Source of the DNA: Streptomyces sp. NBC_00286
Lineage (GTDB): Bacteria > Actinomycetota > Actinomycetes > Streptomycetales > Streptomycetaceae
Direction of reading: 5' to 3'
Assembly: GCF_036173125.1 (NCBI RefSeq)
Contig: NZ_CP108054.1
Coordinates: 4,898,001 to 4,962,000 of the forward strand
DNA: 64,000 bases
The notes beneath the pieces are model-generated. The model did no database searches, was not told the origin of the DNA, and saw only the letters and a list, made by a program, of their open reading frames with translations. This document shows positions 24,818 to 33,495 of this stretch, piece by piece; position 1 is the first letter of the stretch; the number at the start of each line of letters is the position of its first letter. Made by a program: the position numbers and the translations under genes.

Positions 24818-25654
24818 TCAGCCCCTCACCAGGGTGTTACGGCACTCGCCGACGCCCTCGACGCGGGTCACCAGTTCGCTGCCCTCGGTCAGATAGCGCG
24901 GGGGCTTACGGGCGTGACCGACACCGCCGGGCGTGCCGGTGGCGATCAGGTCGCCGGGGACGAGGGTGACGATCCGCGAGATGTACGCCACCAGGGCCGC
25001 CGGGTCGAAGACCAGGTCGCCGGTGTCGGCCTTCTGCATCAGCTCCCCGTCGACGGAACAGGTCAACTCCCGTGCCAACGGCTGCTGTTCATCCGTGTCC
25101 GCTTCATCCGTGACGACCAGCCACGGCCCCACCGGCGTACTCGCCTCGAAGGTCTTGCCCTGCAGCCACTGCGGAGAGCGGTACTGGAAGTCGCGCGCGG
25201 TCACGTCGTTGACCACCGTGTATCCGGCGATCGCGGCGCGGGCCTGCTCGGGCGTGGCGTGCCGGACCTCGGTGCCGATGTACACGCCGAGTTCGGCCTC
25301 CCAGTCCACCGCGTCGGATCCGGCGGGCGGCGCCACCGGGTCGTACGCACCGACCTGGGCGCGGGCGAACTTGGCGAACAGCGTGGGGTGTTCGGGCAGT
25401 TCGCGGCCCATCTCCAGGATGTGGTTGCGGTAGTTGAGCCCGACGCACACGATCTTCTCGGGGGACGGGACCGGCGGCGCGTAGTCCACGGCGGTCAGTT
25501 CGTGGCGCGGACCGTCGGCGCTCGCGGCCTCGGCCCGCCAGCCGGGGCGGCGCAGCAGCGCGCCCAGGTCGGGGTGGCCGAGCTCGACGGCGAAGTCGTC
25601 GTCGATACGGACGGCCCGGGTGCCCTCGGTCGTACGGATGGTCGCGAGCCTCAT
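24818..25654 (-). CDS. Fumarylpyruvate hydrolase (FAH family)
   Basis: A 278-residue FAH-fold hydrolase. The core starts IVCVGLNYRNHILEMGRELP and includes the metal-site segment DWEAELGVYIG, GYTVVNDVTARDFQ, QGKTFEASTPVGPWLV, and the ending DLIATGTPGGVGHARKPP. In this operon the expected reaction is hydrolysis of fumarylpyruvate to fumarate and pyruvate, the last step of the gentisate pathway. The ATG at 25654 overlaps the dioxygenase stop (ATGA). A fumarylacetoacetate-like substrate cannot be excluded from sequence alone. Confidence 0.88.
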   Translation of the reverse strand: MRLATIRTTEGTRAVRIDDDFAVELGHPDLGALLRRPGWRAEAASADGPRHELTAVDYAPPVPSPEKIVCVGLNYRNHILEMGRELPEHPTLFAKFARAQVGAYDPVAPPAGSDAVDWEAELGVYIGTEVRHATPEQARAAIAGYTVVNDVTARDFQYRSPQWLQGKTFEASTPVGPWLVVTDEADTDEQQPLARELTCSVDGELMQKADTGDLVFDPAALVAYISRIVTLVPGDLIATGTPGGVGHARKPPRYLTEGSELVTRVEGVGECRNTLVRG

Positions 25655-26718
25655 GCGGAAGGCTCCTCTCGGTGCGTGCGGGCCAGACCGATCGCCTCGT
25701 AGACGGGATCGTCGGAGAAACGGAAGGCGTCCAGGCCGCTGTCGGTGGACAGGGTCAGCGGGGCCCAGGAGGGGACAGCGAACAGATCGCCCTTGGCGAC
25801 GTCGTAGCGCTCGCCGCCCACCTCGACCGTGCCGGTGCCGTCGAAGACCTGCCACACCGAGGAGCCGACCACGCGGGTCGTCGCGGTACGGGCGCCGGGG
25901 CGCAGCCGGTGCATCTCGGTGCGGATCGTGGACAGCGCGTCCCGAGCGGTGGCCGGGTCGGTGAACCGTACGACCGCGTGGCCGGGGTCCACCACGCCCG
26001 GGTAGCCCTCGTCCTCCAGCTCCAGTTGGGCGGTGAGCGCGGCGTCGGTGTGCTCCCAGCGGTAGGCCATGAGCGGGGAGGAGGGCGTGGCGGGGGCGCC
26101 GACGGGGCGCAGGCCCGGGTGGCCCCACAGGCGTTCGTTGCGGGAGGCGGCCGGGGTGGCGCGGGTGCCCAGTTGATCCGGGCCGAACTCGAAGAATCCG
26201 GCGTCCAGTTGGCGGACGAGGGGTATGTCCAGGCCGTCGATCCAGGCCATCGGGCGGTCGGTGGTGTTGTGGTGCTCGTGGAAGTGCATGCCGGGCGTGA
26301 GCAGCAGGTCGCCGCGGCACATCGCCACCGGGTCGCCCTCCACGTTGGTCCACACGCCCTCGCCCTCCACCACGAAGCGGAACGCGGTCTGGGTGTGCCG
26401 GTGGGCCGGGGCCTCCTCACCGGGGCCGAGGTACTGGATCGCGGCCCACAGGGTGGGGGTGGCGTACGCGGTGCCGGGCAGGCCCGGATTGGCCAGCGCG
26501 ATCGCCCGCCGCTCGCCGCCCCGGCCCACGGGGACCAGGTCGCCGCTGCGCGCGGCGAGCGGGTGGAGCACCGACCAGCGCCACAGGGCCGGCACGGCGT
26601 CCGGACGCGGCTGCTCGGTCATCAGACCCTCGCGCTGGGTCCACAGGGGTGTCAGATGCGCGGCCTCGAAGTCGGCGTAGAGCCTCTCCAGCGCGGCGCG
26701 TTCGTCGGTGATCGTCAC
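25651..26718 (-). CDS. sdgD: Gentisate 1,2-dioxygenase
   Basis: A 355-residue bicupin. The first cupin has the iron-binding pattern APAHRHTQTAFRFVVEGEG (His106, His108) and GMHFHEHHNTTDRPMAWIDG (145-160) typical of gentisate dioxygenases; the second cupin (about 265-330, SVWQVFDGTGTVEVGGERYD) lacks an obvious metal set, as usual. It cleaves gentisate to maleylpyruvate. It is the promoter-proximal gene of a six-gene operon in which every junction overlaps or is nearly so. The first ATG (26718) follows a GAGTGAGTCC-type leader. The preceding 179 bases carry candidate operators. Confidence 0.92.
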   Translation of the reverse strand: MTITDERAALERLYADFEAAHLTPLWTQREGLMTEQPRPDAVPALWRWSVLHPLAARSGDLVPVGRGGERRAIALANPGLPGTAYATPTLWAAIQYLGPGEEAPAHRHTQTAFRFVVEGEGVWTNVEGDPVAMCRGDLLLTPGMHFHEHHNTTDRPMAWIDGLDIPLVRQLDAGFFEFGPDQLGTRATPAASRNERLWGHPGLRPVGAPATPSSPLMAYRWEHTDAALTAQLELEDEGYPGVVDPGHAVVRFTDPATARDALSTIRTEMHRLRPGARTATTRVVGSSVWQVFDGTGTVEVGGERYDVAKGDLFAVPSWAPLTLSTDSGLDAFRFSDDPVYEAIGLARTHREEPSA

Positions 26719-26771
26719 GGGGTGGACTCACTCCTTCGGGATACCTGAGCCCAACGTACGACATTGAAATA

Positions 26772-26800
26772 ACGGCCGTCTAGATTCTGAAACGCATTTC
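26772..26800. promoter_or_regulatory. Candidate operator/promoter region of the gentisate operon
   Basis: The gap 26719-26897 is AT-richer near 26755-26800. It contains the imperfect palindrome GAAACGCATTTC (26789-26800) and the palindrome ACGGCCGT (26772-26779). ACGGCCGTC recurs before the esterase gene (27796-27804), and GAAACG palindromes recur upstream of the transporter (30079-30096). These shared motifs are candidate regulator sites; no factor is proven. Confidence 0.4.
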
Positions 26801-26897
26801 TTCGCCGACGCACCTCTGCGCCACAGGCGACGCAGCCCGCGCGGACCGCCCCTCGACCCGCCGCCGCCCAGCCCTGGAGCGCCCGCCGCGCACCCGG

Positions 26898-27704
26898 TCA
26901 GCCGCCGGCCGCGCCGATCACCTCGTCGACGTAGCCCTCCGCCTCCGCCCGCAGCAACCCATGGGCCTCCAGGAACACCTCGTGGAGGCGGCGGCCGGCC
27001 CAGTCCTCGGGGAGCAGTTCGGGAGGCAGGTCCGGGTCCCGGAACGGCAGCAGGCGGTAGTCGTGGACCAGGCGCATACGCTCGACCAGCGCGTCCCGGC
27101 CGCGCGGCACCCCGGCGCGGTAGTCGGCGAGGCGGGGCCGGTAGCGGTCGAGCAGCTCGCCGCACTCCTTGTTCAGGCCCGTCAGATCCCAGGACCTGGC
27201 CGCCATGTCCCGGTCTGCCGCGGCGGACTCGGAACGGGCGTGCAGCGCGTCGATCCGTACCGCGGACTCGTTCGCGAAGCTCTCCCTGACCTCCGCGATC
27301 CGGTCGTGCGGACTGATCCACACCGACGCCGACAGCATGCCGAAGCCCAGCCAGGACAGCTTCTTGCGCAGCTGCTCGCGCAGCGCCCGGTCGGCCTCGG
27401 GCACCGAGTAGATGACCATGTGCCACTGCCCGTCCCAGGGCCCGGGCGCCCGGGCGAAGATCCGTTCCCGGCCCTCGTCGAGGAGCCGCCACGAGGCGTC
27501 GGTGAGGACGTAGACGGTCTCCCTGCCCTCCCTTCGGGCATCGAGCCAGCCCTCCTTGCGCATCCGGGCGGCGACCACCCTGACCGTGCTCTCGGGCACG
27601 TCGAAGCAGTCCATCAGCGCGACCAGAGCACGCAGCCGGGCCTCGCCGCCCCGATAGCGCAGATAGTCGCCGAACAAGTCGAAGACCAGCGACCGCGGTT
27701 TCAC
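26898..27704 (-). CDS. PaaX-family transcriptional regulator
   Basis: A 268-residue protein with the PaaX layout: an N-terminal winged helix (PRSLVFDLFGDYLRY, then ESTVRVVAARMRKEGWLDAR), a central domain starting WDGQWHMVIYSVPEADRALR with WLGFGMLSASVWISPHDR, and a C-terminal helical domain (LHEVFLEAHGLLRAEAEGYV). PaaX-type regulators sense aromatic acyl-CoA thioesters, so salicylyl-CoA or gentisyl-CoA is a logical effector here (inference). I chose GTG 27704, which has GAGGAGG upstream. It lies directly upstream of the gentisate operon on the same strand and diverges from the esterase gene. Confidence 0.88.
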   Translation of the reverse strand: MKPRSLVFDLFGDYLRYRGGEARLRALVALMDCFDVPESTVRVVAARMRKEGWLDARREGRETVYVLTDASWRLLDEGRERIFARAPGPWDGQWHMVIYSVPEADRALREQLRKKLSWLGFGMLSASVWISPHDRIAEVRESFANESAVRIDALHARSESAAADRDMAARSWDLTGLNKECGELLDRYRPRLADYRAGVPRGRDALVERMRLVHDYRLLPFRDPDLPPELLPEDWAGRRLHEVFLEAHGLLRAEAEGYVDEVIGAAGG

Positions 27705-27745
27705 AAGCACCTCCTCGGACCCCTGCGGGCCCTGCCCCTATACGT

Positions 27746-27760
27746 GTCAACCTCTTGACG
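27746..27760. promoter_or_regulatory. Inverted repeat and promoter between paaX-like and esterase genes
   Basis: GTCAA CCTC TTGAC (27746-27759) is a perfect 5-bp inverted repeat. The right half is also the -35 hexamer TTGACG (27755-27760) of a plus-strand promoter, with GATATT (27779-27784) as the -10 at 18-base spacing, reading into the esterase. A regulator bound here would control the divergent genes. Confidence 0.45.
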
Positions 27761-27839
27761 ATCGTCTCACAAGCGAAGGATATTTCACCCATACGACGGC
27801 CGTCACCGTGGCGGCACCCTTCGCGTCAAAGGAGACGCC

Positions 27840-28565
27840 ATGGCAGACACCTTCGTTCTCATCTCCGGCGCCAGTCACGGCGGCTGGACCTGGCGTCTGG
27901 TGGCCGAACGGCTGCGCGCCGCCGGTCACCGAGTACTGGCCCCTGACCTGCCCGGCCTCACCGACGGCGCCGACCCCCGCGCGCACAGCCTGGCCGACGT
28001 CGGCGACTTCATCGTCGACCTCGTCGAACGGCACGACCTGCGCGACGTCACCCTGGTCGCACACAGCTGGGGCGGCTACCCGCTCACCGCCGCGGCACCG
28101 CGACTGGCCCCGCGACTGCGCAAGCTCATCTACTGGAGCGCGTTCGTCCCGGCGGAGGGGCGATGCCTGCTGGACGAGGTCCCGCCGCACTACACCGCAA
28201 TGTTCCGCCAGGCCGCCGCCGCCTCCGGCAACGACGGCATCGTCTTCCCGTACGAGGTCTTCACGGCAGCCTTCATGCAGGACGGCGACGAGAGCACCCA
28301 GCGCCTGGTCCACGAACTGCTGGTGCCGCAGCCCCTGCGCTACTTCACCGAGACGGTCGCCCCCATCGACCCGGCCGCGCTCGGCGTCCCCGCGTCCTAC
28401 GTCGTCGGCACCGAAGACCTGGCCCTGCCGCCCGGCGAGTACGGCTGGACGCCCCGCTTCCCGCAGCGCCTCGGCCCCGACACCCCGGTCATCGAGTTCG
28501 CCGGCACTCACGAGGCCCAGTTCACGCGGCCCGACGAGCTGACGGCGGCGCTGCTCAAGGCATGA
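27840..28565 (+). CDS. Alpha/beta hydrolase, methyl-salicylate-esterase-like
   Basis: A 241-residue alpha/beta hydrolase. The N-terminal ISGASHGGWTWRLVAERLRA resembles the HGAWxW segment of plant methylesterases (SABP2) and hydroxynitrile lyases and of bacterial EstC-like enzymes. Nucleophile Ser lies in TLVAHSWGGYPL (about residue 77), an Asp in VVGTEDLALP and the catalytic His in FAGTHEAQF. Next to a salicylate pathway, hydrolysis of methyl salicylate or another salicylate ester is a reasonable guess (inference only). It has its own promoter and ends in a strong terminator shared with the transporter. Confidence 0.82.
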   Translation: MADTFVLISGASHGGWTWRLVAERLRAAGHRVLAPDLPGLTDGADPRAHSLADVGDFIVDLVERHDLRDVTLVAHSWGGYPLTAAAPRLAPRLRKLIYWSAFVPAEGRCLLDEVPPHYTAMFRQAAAASGNDGIVFPYEVFTAAFMQDGDESTQRLVHELLVPQPLRYFTETVAPIDPAALGVPASYVVGTEDLALPPGEYGWTPRFPQRLGPDTPVIEFAGTHEAQFTRPDELTAALLKA

Positions 28566-28580
28566 GCGCCGCGCGACCGT

Positions 28581-28628
28581 AAACGAACCGCCCCGGCTGC
28601 GTGGGGACGCAGCCGGGGCGGTTCGTTT
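28581..28628. terminator. Bidirectional terminator with 22-bp perfect stem
   Basis: Bases 28581-28602 and 28607-28628 are perfectly complementary with a four-base loop. The outer arms AAACG and CGTTT give A/T tracts on both sides, suiting both convergent genes. Confidence 0.92.
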
Positions 28629-28638
28629 GTCACTCACG

Positions 28639-29955
28639 TCAGGCCCGTGCAGGCACCGCGTCCGGCGCGGGGGCGGCGGCCCGTTGGCCCTTGGGGAGCA
28701 GGAGGACCATGAGGGCCCCGGCGGCCGCCGGGATCGCGAAGGCGTAGAAGTTCCACTCCGTGGCCAGGTCGGACGCGAGCAGGATGCCGCCGAAGGTCGG
28801 TCCTACGACCGCGCCGAGCCGTCCGATGCCCAGGGTCCAGCCCAGCGCGGTCGCGCGGACCTCGGGCGGGAAGTGCATGGCGACATACGCGTTGACCATG
28901 ATCTGCGTGCCGATGGTGCCGAACCCCGCGATCGCCACAAGCCCGTACATCACCCAGGAGGCCGTCGGCGAGCTCAGCAGGGAGATGGACAGGGCCGCCG
29001 CGACGAATGTCACCGCGGTCACCGGCTTCATGCCCAGCCTGTCGCCGACCGGCGCCACCAGGATGGATCCGACCGCCGCGCCGACGTTCATCATCACCAG
29101 GAACAGCAGCGAGCTCGACAGCGGATAGCCCGCCGACTTCATGATCTGCGGCAGCCAGGTGTTGAGCCCGTACACCAGCAGCAGACCGAAGAAGCTGGTG
29201 ATCGCGAAGAGCACGGCGGGCCCGAAGTGGCGCCTGCTGAACAAGACGGCGACCGGGCTCTTCGCGCGTGCACCGGGCGCGGAGGGCACCGCCTCCGGCA
29301 CGTGCGTGCCCAGCCTCTCGGCCAGTCGCGCGGCCTCGTCCGTACGGCCCTTGGCGACGAGGTAGCTGAGGGATTCCGGCAGGTGACGCCACAGGAGCGG
29401 GACGACGATCAGGAGCGGTGCGGCGCCGATCCAGTACATGATCCGGAAGCCGAACGCCGGCATGAGGGACAGCGCCAGCGTGGCGGCGAGTATGCCGCCG
29501 ACCGGGTAGCCGGCGAACATCAGCGCGTTGTTCAGGCTGCGCCGGTGGGACGCCGAGTACTCGGCGGTCAGGGCGATCGCGGTGGGCATCACACCGCCGA
29601 GGCCGAGCCCGCCGAGCAGCCGGAACAGCCCGAAGAGCTCGGCGCTCGGTGCCAGCGCGCAGCCCGCCATGGCCAGCGAGAACCAGCTGACGCTGATCAG
29701 CATCACCTTGCGCCGGCCGACGGCGTCGGTGGCCACACCGGCGACCAGTGCGCCGACCAGCATCCCGACGAGGGCGTAACTGCCGATCACCCCGGCCTCG
29801 GGCGCGGTCAGTCCCCAGGGCTCGTACTGCATCAGGGCCGGCACCGTGGCCCCGTAAACGATCAGGTCATACCCGTCGAACATGATCACCGCGAAGCACA
29901 GCCCCAAGACCATGAGTTCACTGCGGCTTCTGGAACGGACGTCTCCTGGCGTCAT
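28639..29955 (-). CDS. Aromatic acid/H+ symporter, MFS (AAHS family)
   Basis: A 438-residue, 12-segment MFS transporter. VIMFDGYDLIVYGATVPALM in the first span is the DGxD-type signature of the AAHS family (PcaK, BenK, GenK), followed by the MFS loop GVATDAVGRRKVM and the repeat-half loop VGDRLGMK. The family imports benzoate-type acids with protons; salicylate or gentisate is the probable substrate here. The start is uncertain: ATG 29955 (GGTGG upstream), ATG 29967 and GTG 29994 are all in frame. A promoter and a palindromic operator lie upstream. It converges on the esterase. Confidence 0.85.
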   Translation of the reverse strand: MTPGDVRSRSRSELMVLGLCFAVIMFDGYDLIVYGATVPALMQYEPWGLTAPEAGVIGSYALVGMLVGALVAGVATDAVGRRKVMLISVSWFSLAMAGCALAPSAELFGLFRLLGGLGLGGVMPTAIALTAEYSASHRRSLNNALMFAGYPVGGILAATLALSLMPAFGFRIMYWIGAAPLLIVVPLLWRHLPESLSYLVAKGRTDEAARLAERLGTHVPEAVPSAPGARAKSPVAVLFSRRHFGPAVLFAITSFFGLLLVYGLNTWLPQIMKSAGYPLSSSLLFLVMMNVGAAVGSILVAPVGDRLGMKPVTAVTFVAAALSISLLSSPTASWVMYGLVAIAGFGTIGTQIMVNAYVAMHFPPEVRATALGWTLGIGRLGAVVGPTFGGILLASDLATEWNFYAFAIPAAAGALMVLLLPKGQRAAAPAPDAVPARA

Positions 29956-30005
29956 TGCCACCACCATCCTGTACGGCTCTTGAGCGGAGGTCACCGATGC
30001 CGGGG

Positions 30006-30096
30006 AGTATGTGCCATATACAAAACGAACGTCAAGAATCTGACACGAATTACTGTCTCTGGCCTGTGGTTACTGATTCGAAACGATTTCGTTTCG
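30006..30096 (-). promoter_or_regulatory. Promoter and palindromic operator of the AAHS transporter
   Basis: On the minus strand TTGACG (30030-30035) and CATACT (30006-30011) are separated by 18 bases and read toward the transporter. Upstream lies CGAAACGA TT TCGTTTCG (30079-30096), a perfect 8-bp palindrome in an AT-rich stretch (30000-30110). Its GAAACG half also occurs before the gentisate dioxygenase gene. The rest of the 319-base gap (29956-30274) holds nothing recognisable. Confidence 0.6.
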
Positions 30097-30274
30097 CTAC
30101 AACCAGGAGACGACCGTGATCGATTAGCCGGTACGAGCAGGCCGTCCGCCAGGCCTCACACCCTCCAGGTAGTGCCTGCTGTACCCCTGCTTGGGGCGTG
30201 CGCGGCAATGATCTGCGGGCCTGTGGTTGGTGTGCTGGACACGTCACATCAGCCGTCTCCGAAGGGGCCCCGCG

Positions 30275-31255
30275 ATGAGTTCCCGAGCACAGGTCGCACC
30301 CGTCACCACCGCCAGCCGACCGACGCCCGCCGGCCCGGAGGGCGACCGCGGCAGTCTGCGGGACAGCATCCGTCGCCGTCCGTTGACCTGGTTCTTCTCG
30401 CTGGCCTATGTGTTGAGTTGGGCGGCGTGGACACCGTACGTACTGTCCGAGAACGGCCTGGGCGTCTGGGACTTCACCTTCCCCGGGGCCGCCGGCAGCT
30501 CCCAACTGCTCGGCGTGCTGCCCGGCGCCTACCTCGGGCCGATCGCGTCGGCCCTGCTGGTCACCGGCGTCACCGAGGGACGTAACGGACTACGGGCCTG
30601 GCGCCGGCGGATGACCAAGTTCAAGGTCAGCTGGCGCTGGTACGCCGTGGTGCTCGTCTCGGTGCCCGCGGCGCTGATCCTGGCGTCGGCCGCGCTCGCC
30701 GGCCGCGGCCCCGAACTGCCGTCCGCCATCGTGCTGGCCGCGTTCCTGCCCGGCCTGATCCTGCAGATGATCACGACAGGGCTCGCCGAGGAGCCCGGCT
30801 GGCGCGAGTTCGCCATGCCGCGCATGCAGCGCCGCTACGGCCCGGTGATCGCCACCCTCGTCGTCGGTGTCCTCTGGGGTTGCTGGCACCTGCCGCTGTT
30901 CCTGAGCGACTGGGGCGGCGGGCCGGACGTGGACGCCACGAAGCCGCTGGCGTTCGTGGTCTCCGCGATCGCCCTCAGCTTCGTCATGACCTGGGTGTTC
31001 AACCGCTCCGGCGGGAGCATGCCGCTGGTGATGCTGCTGCACTGCGGCATCAACAACTACATCTCCATCGCCTGGTCGGACATGTTCCCCTCCCTGTCCG
31101 CCGACGCCACGACCCACGCCCTCCTGCTCACCTCCACCGTCTCGGCCCTCGTCCTGCTGCTCGCCACCCGGGGCCGACTCGGCTACGTGCCGGAGGCCAC
31201 GACCGCGCCGAAGCCGCTCACGGAGGTGTCCCCGCACCAGCCGCACCGCCCGTGA
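30275..31255 (+). CDS. CPBP family intramembrane metalloprotease
   Basis: A 326-residue membrane protein with about eight hydrophobic spans. The CPBP/Abi motifs are present: EEPGWREFAMPRMQRR (EExxWR type), the His motif GVLWGCWHLPLF, and the third motif MLLHCGINN. These form a Rce1-like Glu/His active site. The ATG at 30275 was chosen over an upstream frame because GAAGGGG precedes it and the N-terminus is then a cytoplasmic tail. CPBP proteins act in protein processing, bacteriocin immunity or membrane stress; no bacteriocin gene is adjacent. Two hairpins follow. Confidence 0.88.
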   Translation: MSSRAQVAPVTTASRPTPAGPEGDRGSLRDSIRRRPLTWFFSLAYVLSWAAWTPYVLSENGLGVWDFTFPGAAGSSQLLGVLPGAYLGPIASALLVTGVTEGRNGLRAWRRRMTKFKVSWRWYAVVLVSVPAALILASAALAGRGPELPSAIVLAAFLPGLILQMITTGLAEEPGWREFAMPRMQRRYGPVIATLVVGVLWGCWHLPLFLSDWGGGPDVDATKPLAFVVSAIALSFVMTWVFNRSGGSMPLVMLLHCGINNYISIAWSDMFPSLSADATTHALLLTSTVSALVLLLATRGRLGYVPEATTAPKPLTEVSPHQPHRP

Positions 31256-31300
31256 GCCGGGCCCGCTTGACCGCCACAGCAGCCGGGTCGGAGGGCCCAT

Positions 31301-31436
31301 ACGCCGAACCTCCCCGTCACGTCCGTGGATGTGACCGGGGAGGTTCGGCGTACGAGGCAGGCGCAGCTGTCGGATGGCCCCGGCAACCCCACCGGGTACG
31401 GCTCCTTCCCGCTGCGGGTGCAGTGGGAAGGAGCCG
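31301..31436. terminator. Two consecutive hairpins between convergent genes
   Basis: Hairpin 1: 31301-31320 with 31331-31351, 20 paired bases with one bulge. Hairpin 2: 31399-31415 with 31420-31436, 17 bp with one mismatch and the loop GGGT. No U tract follows either, as is common for streptomycete terminators. They separate the CPBP gene from the convergent cell-wall hydrolase-like gene. Confidence 0.8.
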
Positions 31437-31462
31437 TCGGGCGGTCGGGGGGAGCGGTCGTG

Positions 31463-32563
31463 TCAGCGGGTGCCGAGTAGGGTGCGCCAGGTGTTCGGGC
31501 CGATGATGCCGTCGACCTGCAAGTGGTGGTTCTGCTGGAAGGCTTCCGTCGCCGACTTCGTCTTCGGGCCGAACTCGCCGTCGGCCGTGAGGCCGTAGCC
31601 GTAGACGTTCAGCTGCGTCTGCGCTGCCTTCACCGCCTGGCCGGACGAGCCGTGCTGCACCGTCTTGATCAGCTTTGACCAGGTGTCCGGGCCGATGACG
31701 CCGTCAGCGGCCAGGGACTGTGACCTCTGGAACTGGATCACCGCCGAGCGGGTGTCCGGGCCGAAGATGCCGTCGGCCTCGAGCCTGTAGCCGTGCGCGG
31801 TCAGCAGCTGCTGGGCGGACCGTACGTCCGCACCCTTGGAACCGCTCTGGAGGATCGGCCAGGAGGCACCGGGGGACGGGGCCTCCCCGCCGCCACCGCC
31901 ACCGCCATCACCCAGCTTGACCGGGCGGAAGGGGTCGTAGTTGTCGCTGCCGATCCCGTACTTGAGCTGCCGGTGGGTCGTGCCGTACGTACCGCGCTGT
32001 TCGTACGCCCAGTAGGCGCTGTGCGACGCGTTCGCCCACTTCTCGAAGATCACTACGTGACGGAAGTCGCCGTCCGAGGTGCTGTAGTCGATCAGCAGGT
32101 CACCCTTCTTGAGCTGACTCGTGCTGCTGAGCCGCGTGGTGACACTCGAGTCGGCGAGCCCGACGGTGTTCAGGCCGGGCTTCCCCAGTCCGAGCGCCAT
32201 GGAGACATAGCCGGAGCAGTCCTGGCGGTAGCCGTCCGTCCAATTGCGCTCCATGCTGTAGGGAACCGGGCTTCCGTTGTTGGCCGTGAGCCAGGTACGG
32301 GCCCGGTTGATCATCGTGTCGGGCGAGAGCGTCGCCGCGGCCGTGGCCATGGTCGACAGCTCGCTGGACTGGGTGACGAGCTTGCTGTCGGCCTCGGGCT
32401 CGGGCCCGTAGCCGGTCTCCTTCTGGGCGGCGACCGTCGCCGGCTTCGAGGAGTCGGTGGCGGCGAACGACGGTGTGACGGCGATTGTGGCCGCGACACC
32501 TCCGGCGGCGACGCCTATGAGAGTGACCCGCGCGCGGCGCGCGAGTCGGCTGCGAAGAGACAT
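31463..32563 (-). CDS. Secreted NlpC/P60-like protein with two peptidoglycan-binding domains
   Basis: A 366-residue exported protein. A signal peptide (RVTLIGVAAGGVAATIAVTP) is followed by a linker, then an NlpC/P60-like amidase region (RARTWL, YRQDCSGYVSMALGLGKPGL with the nucleophile-type Cys, and GDFRHVVIFEKWANAS with the His), a Gly-rich hinge (GDGGGGGGGE) and two PG_binding_1 repeats, each ending in DGIFGPDTRSAVIQFQ- and DGEFGPKTKSATEAFQ-type helices. ATG 32563 has GGGGA upstream and starts the signal directly. The protein should bind and cut or remodel cell-wall peptide. Confidence 0.88.
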   Translation of the reverse strand: MSLRSRLARRARVTLIGVAAGGVAATIAVTPSFAATDSSKPATVAAQKETGYGPEPEADSKLVTQSSELSTMATAAATLSPDTMINRARTWLTANNGSPVPYSMERNWTDGYRQDCSGYVSMALGLGKPGLNTVGLADSSVTTRLSSTSQLKKGDLLIDYSTSDGDFRHVVIFEKWANASHSAYWAYEQRGTYGTTHRQLKYGIGSDNYDPFRPVKLGDGGGGGGGEAPSPGASWPILQSGSKGADVRSAQQLLTAHGYRLEADGIFGPDTRSAVIQFQRSQSLAADGVIGPDTWSKLIKTVQHGSSGQAVKAAQTQLNVYGYGLTADGEFGPKTKSATEAFQQNHHLQVDGIIGPNTWRTLLGTR

Positions 32564-32770
32564 GGTTCCCCGTATTCCGTTTGTTTGCTGTGGCACGCCG
32601 AGCCGAGTGGGCCGACGGGCTTGGAATGCTTGTCGTTCATCGAGTGCCGCCTGCGGCCCTTGACGGGTTATCAGGACGGCAAGGACTGCTGCCGGGCCCG
32701 GCGTTGGTGTGAAGGCCGGGACCAGCCAGGCGGTTTCGTCCGGGTCACTGGGTGGACCGGAGGGGACGCA

Positions 32771-32809
32771 CGCGGCCCGTCCTCTCCCCCGAAGGGAGGA
32801 CGGGCCGCG
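32771..32809 (-). terminator. Terminator-like hairpin
   Basis: A perfect 14-bp stem (32771-32784 with 32796-32809, CGCGGCCCGTCCTC arms), just downstream of the minus-strand gene that ends at 32818. The rest of 32564-32817 shows no gene. Confidence 0.8.
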
Positions 32810-32817
32810 GCGTTCGC

Positions 32818-33270
32818 TCAGGCGCAGAAGTTCGGGCCGTTGAAGTCCCAGAACGCGTCCTTGGTCTCCGGTCCGGCGCTCCCGTCGACGTCAAGGTTGT
32901 AGTTGCCGAAGCGGTTCAGGAAGAGCTGCAGCGCCACAACCGTGTTGCGGCCGACGATTCCGTCGATGGAGTCGCTGTAGTAGCCGAGGTCCCTGAACAG
33001 GCGCTGTGCCGCCTTCCAGCTGTTGGTGCCCAGCTGCCCGTCGATCGTGCCGGGGTTGTAATCCACGTCGCGCAGGAAGCACTGCCAGTGCTTGGCCCGG
33101 GTGGTGTTCAACCCCAGGTTCACCACCGCGAGCGGCGCGACCTCGGCGCTCGCCGCCTGCTGCTGTGCGGAGGCGGGAGCCGCCATGGCCGTGCCCGCGG
33201 TGGCCAGGCCGCCGGCGGCGATCCCGATCGCGGCGGTGACACTGACGAGTGCCTTCGTGAGAGTTCGCAT
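32818..33270 (-). CDS. Small secreted peptidoglycan-binding-like protein
   Basis: A 150-residue secreted protein: a signal peptide (LTKALVSVTAAIGIAAGGLA, AxA site near AMAAPAS) and one peptidoglycan-binding-like domain (DYNPGTIDGQLGTNSWKAAQ; SIDGIVGRNTVVALQLFLNR) with two Cys (WQCFLRD and the final FCA) that may pair. The ATG at 33270 is preceded by GAGGGGAAC. It lacks a catalytic domain, so a structural or wall-binding role is likely. Divergent from the XRE gene at 33639. Confidence 0.82.
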   Translation of the reverse strand: MRTLTKALVSVTAAIGIAAGGLATAGTAMAAPASAQQQAASAEVAPLAVVNLGLNTTRAKHWQCFLRDVDYNPGTIDGQLGTNSWKAAQRLFRDLGYYSDSIDGIVGRNTVVALQLFLNRFGNYNLDVDGSAGPETKDAFWDFNGPNFCA

Positions 33271-33495
33271 GCTGTTCCCCTCGATTGACGTGCGATGGGC
33301 GGAGCCGACCGCACCGGCCGGCTCCGGCAACGAGACTGCGGGTTCGGTGGCATGCCCGGCCACAGCTGACGGAGAAGTGACCTCGTCCCGGGACGTCCCG
33401 CGCGCTGACCTGCTGAGATGCCGCTCACCGAGTCCCTGCGGCGGGACTGCCACGAAAGGGAATGGCTGATTCGGCGCCAGGGCGGGGCCGCACAC

